Of a DNA stretch of 15,248 bases, positions 14,116 through 15,248 are shown piece after piece. Source of the stretch: Parvibaculum sp. (GTDB lineage Bacteria; Pseudomonadota; Alphaproteobacteria; Parvibaculales; Parvibaculaceae); NCBI GenBank assembly GCA_020062605.1, contig JAGUWA010000207.1:1-15248 (forward strand), written 5' to 3'. Both the position numbers and the translations under genes were made by a program. Under the pieces are notes generated by a model. It made no database searches, was not told where the DNA came from, and was given only the letters and a program-made list of their open reading frames with translations. How positions within the stretch are numbered: position 1 is the stretch's first letter; each line of letters starts with the position of its first letter.

Positions 14116-14811
14116 ATGAAACCGACCGTCATGATCGTCGAGGATGAGGAAGCGCTCTCCACGCTCCTCCAGTACAACCTCGACAAGGAAGGCTACAAGG
14201 TTATGGCCGCCGCCGATGGCGAGGAGGCGGACCTGATGATTCGCGAGACGACGCCGGATCTCATCCTCCTCGACTGGATGTTGCCCGGCCTCTCCGGCAT
14301 CGAGCTTTGCCGCCGCCTGCGCGGCCGGCCCGAGACCCGCAACGTGCCGATCATCATGATCACCGCGCGCGGAGAGGAAACGGACCGCATTCGCGGCCTC
14401 GATACGGGCGCCGACGATTACGTGACGAAGCCCTTCTCGATGACGGAGCTGCTCGCCCGCATCCGCGCGGTCATGCGGCGCATCCGTCCGGCGCTCACCG
14501 AAGACCTCGTCACCTTCGGCGACATCATCATCGACCGGGCGGCGCATCGTGTGCGCCGCGGCGAACGCGAGGTTCATCTCGGGCCGACCGAATACCGCCT
14601 GCTCGACCATCTGATCCAGTATCCGGGCCGCGTCTTCAGCCGGGAGCAGTTGCTGGACGCCGTCTGGGGCTCCGACGTCTATGTCGAGGCGCGCACGGTC
14701 GACGTGCATGTCGGCCGCCTTCGCAAGGCTCTGAGCCAGAAGGGCGAAAAGGATCCGATCCGCACCGTCCGCTCCGCGGGCTACTCGCTGGACGAGCAGT
14801 TCCACAGCTGA
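14116..14811 (+). CDS. phoB: Phosphate-regulon response regulator PhoB
   Basis: From ATG 14116 the protein is 231 aa, the normal PhoB length, and begins MKPTVMIVEDE. The receiver domain has acidic pocket Glu9/Asp10, phospho-acceptor Asp53 (LILLDWMLPG), Thr83 and Lys105 (YVTKPFS). The C-terminal OmpR/PhoB winged helix covers about 130-228, with LGPTEYRLLDHLIQYPGRVF, REQLLDAVWG, the recognition helix VEARTVDVHVGRLRKAL and the wing IRTVRSAGYSLD. Phosphorylated PhoB binds PHO boxes such as the one at 8405. The frame is open 42 codons upstream to ATG 13990, which has the much stronger Shine-Dalgarno AGAGGAGG (13973-13980); the 14116 start has only a weak one. The extended form is therefore possible. 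The extra residues are polar and their codons are less G+C-biased than the body. Confidence 0.93.
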   Translation: MKPTVMIVEDEEALSTLLQYNLDKEGYKVMAAADGEEADLMIRETTPDLILLDWMLPGLSGIELCRRLRGRPETRNVPIIMITARGEETDRIRGLDTGADDYVTKPFSMTELLARIRAVMRRIRPALTEDLVTFGDIIIDRAAHRVRRGEREVHLGPTEYRLLDHLIQYPGRVFSREQLLDAVWGSDVYVEARTVDVHVGRLRKALSQKGEKDPIRTVRSAGYSLDEQFHS

Positions 14812-14830
14812 CGGCCTTCAAGGTCTCCAT

Positions 14831-14868
14831 ACAAGAAAACCGGCACCCACCTTCTGTGGATGCCGGTT
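14831..14868 (-). terminator. Intrinsic terminator of gcrA (minus strand)
   Basis: The arms AACCGGCA-C-CCAC (14838-14850) and GTGG-A-TGCCGGTT (14856-14868) pair with one internal mismatch around the loop CTTCT. On the minus strand the stem runs into GGTTTTCTTG, giving a T run after the hairpin. It lies between the convergent phoB and gcrA stops and may also slow transcription arriving from phoB. Confidence 0.6.
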
Positions 14869-14885
14869 CCTCCCCTCAGGTACCC

Positions 14886-14912
14886 CCGGCTGCCCCGCCG
14901 GAAGCCGGTTTT
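14886..14912 (+). terminator. Possible intrinsic terminator of phoB (plus strand)
   Basis: CCGGCT (14886-14891) pairs with AGCCGG (14903-14908), followed by TTTTGTG on the plus strand. The stem is short and the 11-base loop can pair alternatively, so it is less certain than the neighbouring minus-strand terminator. Confidence 0.45.
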
Positions 14913-14920
14913 GTGCGCCG

Positions 14921-15248
14921 TCAGCTGACCAGCCGGTCCTTGCGCATCCGGTCGCGTTCGCGGTTCCGCCGCGCCTGCATGGGCTGGTAGGCCAGACGCG
15001 CGTGCTCGGTGCAATAGGGCGAGCCATGATCGGCGCCGCGGCCGCAGAAATGGAAGCCCGGCCGGCCTGGATCGCCGATCGGCCATTTGCAGGTGTGCTC
15101 GGTCAAGGTGAGCACCGTCGCCCGCTGCACGGGTTCGAGCCCGCGCTCCTCGATATGCGCCGCCTCGGCCTTCTGGGCGCTCTGGCTGCGCTGCTGTTCT
15201 TCCTCGCGCGCTTCCGCCGTCAGCGGATCGGGCCGCCCGCGAACGAGC
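14921..15248 (-). CDS. gcrA: GcrA-family cell-cycle regulator, C-terminal fragment
   Basis: The frame is open from the right window edge to a stop at 14921 (about 108 residues), so the N-terminal helix-turn-helix is missing. The visible part starts with a charged, Gln/Glu/Ala-rich linker and then the GcrA C-terminal signature: LTEHTCKWPIGDPGRPGFHFCGRG, then SPYCTEHARLAYQP, with three cysteines and a histidine that could bind metal (Cys, Cys, Cys-x2-His). GcrA is an alphaproteobacterial sigma70 cofactor that acts at promoters with CcrM-methylated GANTC sites and drives cell-cycle genes. A GTG inside the frame at 15130 is not the start, since coding continues upstream. The gene converges on phoB. 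Confidence 0.88.
   Translation of the reverse strand, partial: LVRGRPDPLTAEAREEEQQRSQSAQKAEAAHIEERGLEPVQRATVLTLTEHTCKWPIGDPGRPGFHFCGRGADHGSPYCTEHARLAYQPMQARRNRERDRMRKDRLVS

Noticed and set aside
1..15248. CRISPR array
   Set aside because: No regularly spaced short repeats with unique spacers; the repeats present are dispersed palindromic elements.

Overview
The window looks like a chromosomal segment of a high-G+C alphaproteobacterium. The evidence is a GcrA-type cell-cycle regulator at the right edge, a complete phoR-pstSCAB-phoU-phoB phosphate locus with the long PstC and PstA forms seen in this class, and two families of palindromic intergenic repeats. I cannot fix the genus from sequence alone; a Parvibaculum-like or rhizobial-type organism is a guess.

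Layout. Positions 1-347 hold the 3' end of a heavy-metal P1B-type ATPase. Positions 378-2894 are a compact restriction-modification island on the minus strand: vsr, then a C5-cytosine methyltransferase, then an HNH endonuclease, with overlapping gene ends. Its base composition is visibly poorer in G+C than the rest (one sampled 60-base line is 47% G+C, against 63% in a line of phoU), which suggests horizontal acquisition. Positions 3009-5452 carry a TetR-family regulator (+), a GFA-domain zinc protein (-) and an alpha/beta hydrolase (-). Two 151-bp, 94% identical, palindrome-ended repeats bracket the GFA gene.

Positions 5453-6054 contain no protein gene. They hold a third palindromic repeat of a different family, a candidate structured small RNA on the minus strand ending in a good intrinsic terminator, and several strong hairpins. 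A short-chain dehydrogenase (-) follows at 6055-6906.

Positions 7066-14811 are the phosphate-starvation locus, all on the plus strand: sensor kinase PhoR, a PHO box, periplasmic phosphate-binding PstS, a 12-bp perfect hairpin, permeases PstC and PstA, ATPase PstB, the negative modulator PhoU and response regulator PhoB. PstSCAB imports phosphate and signals sufficiency through PhoU to PhoR. When phosphate is scarce PhoR phosphorylates PhoB, which should activate its own locus through the PHO box. The hairpin after pstS probably lets the binding protein be made in excess over the membrane complex. phoB converges on gcrA (-, cut by the right edge), and each gene appears to have its own terminator.

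The least ordinary parts are the Vsr/C5-methyltransferase/HNH module, whose endonuclease carries a duplicated EWARR-REL domain; the candidate small RNA near 5713-5856; and the strong ribosome-binding site 126 nt upstream of the expected phoB start, which would give PhoB an unusual 42-residue N-terminal extension.
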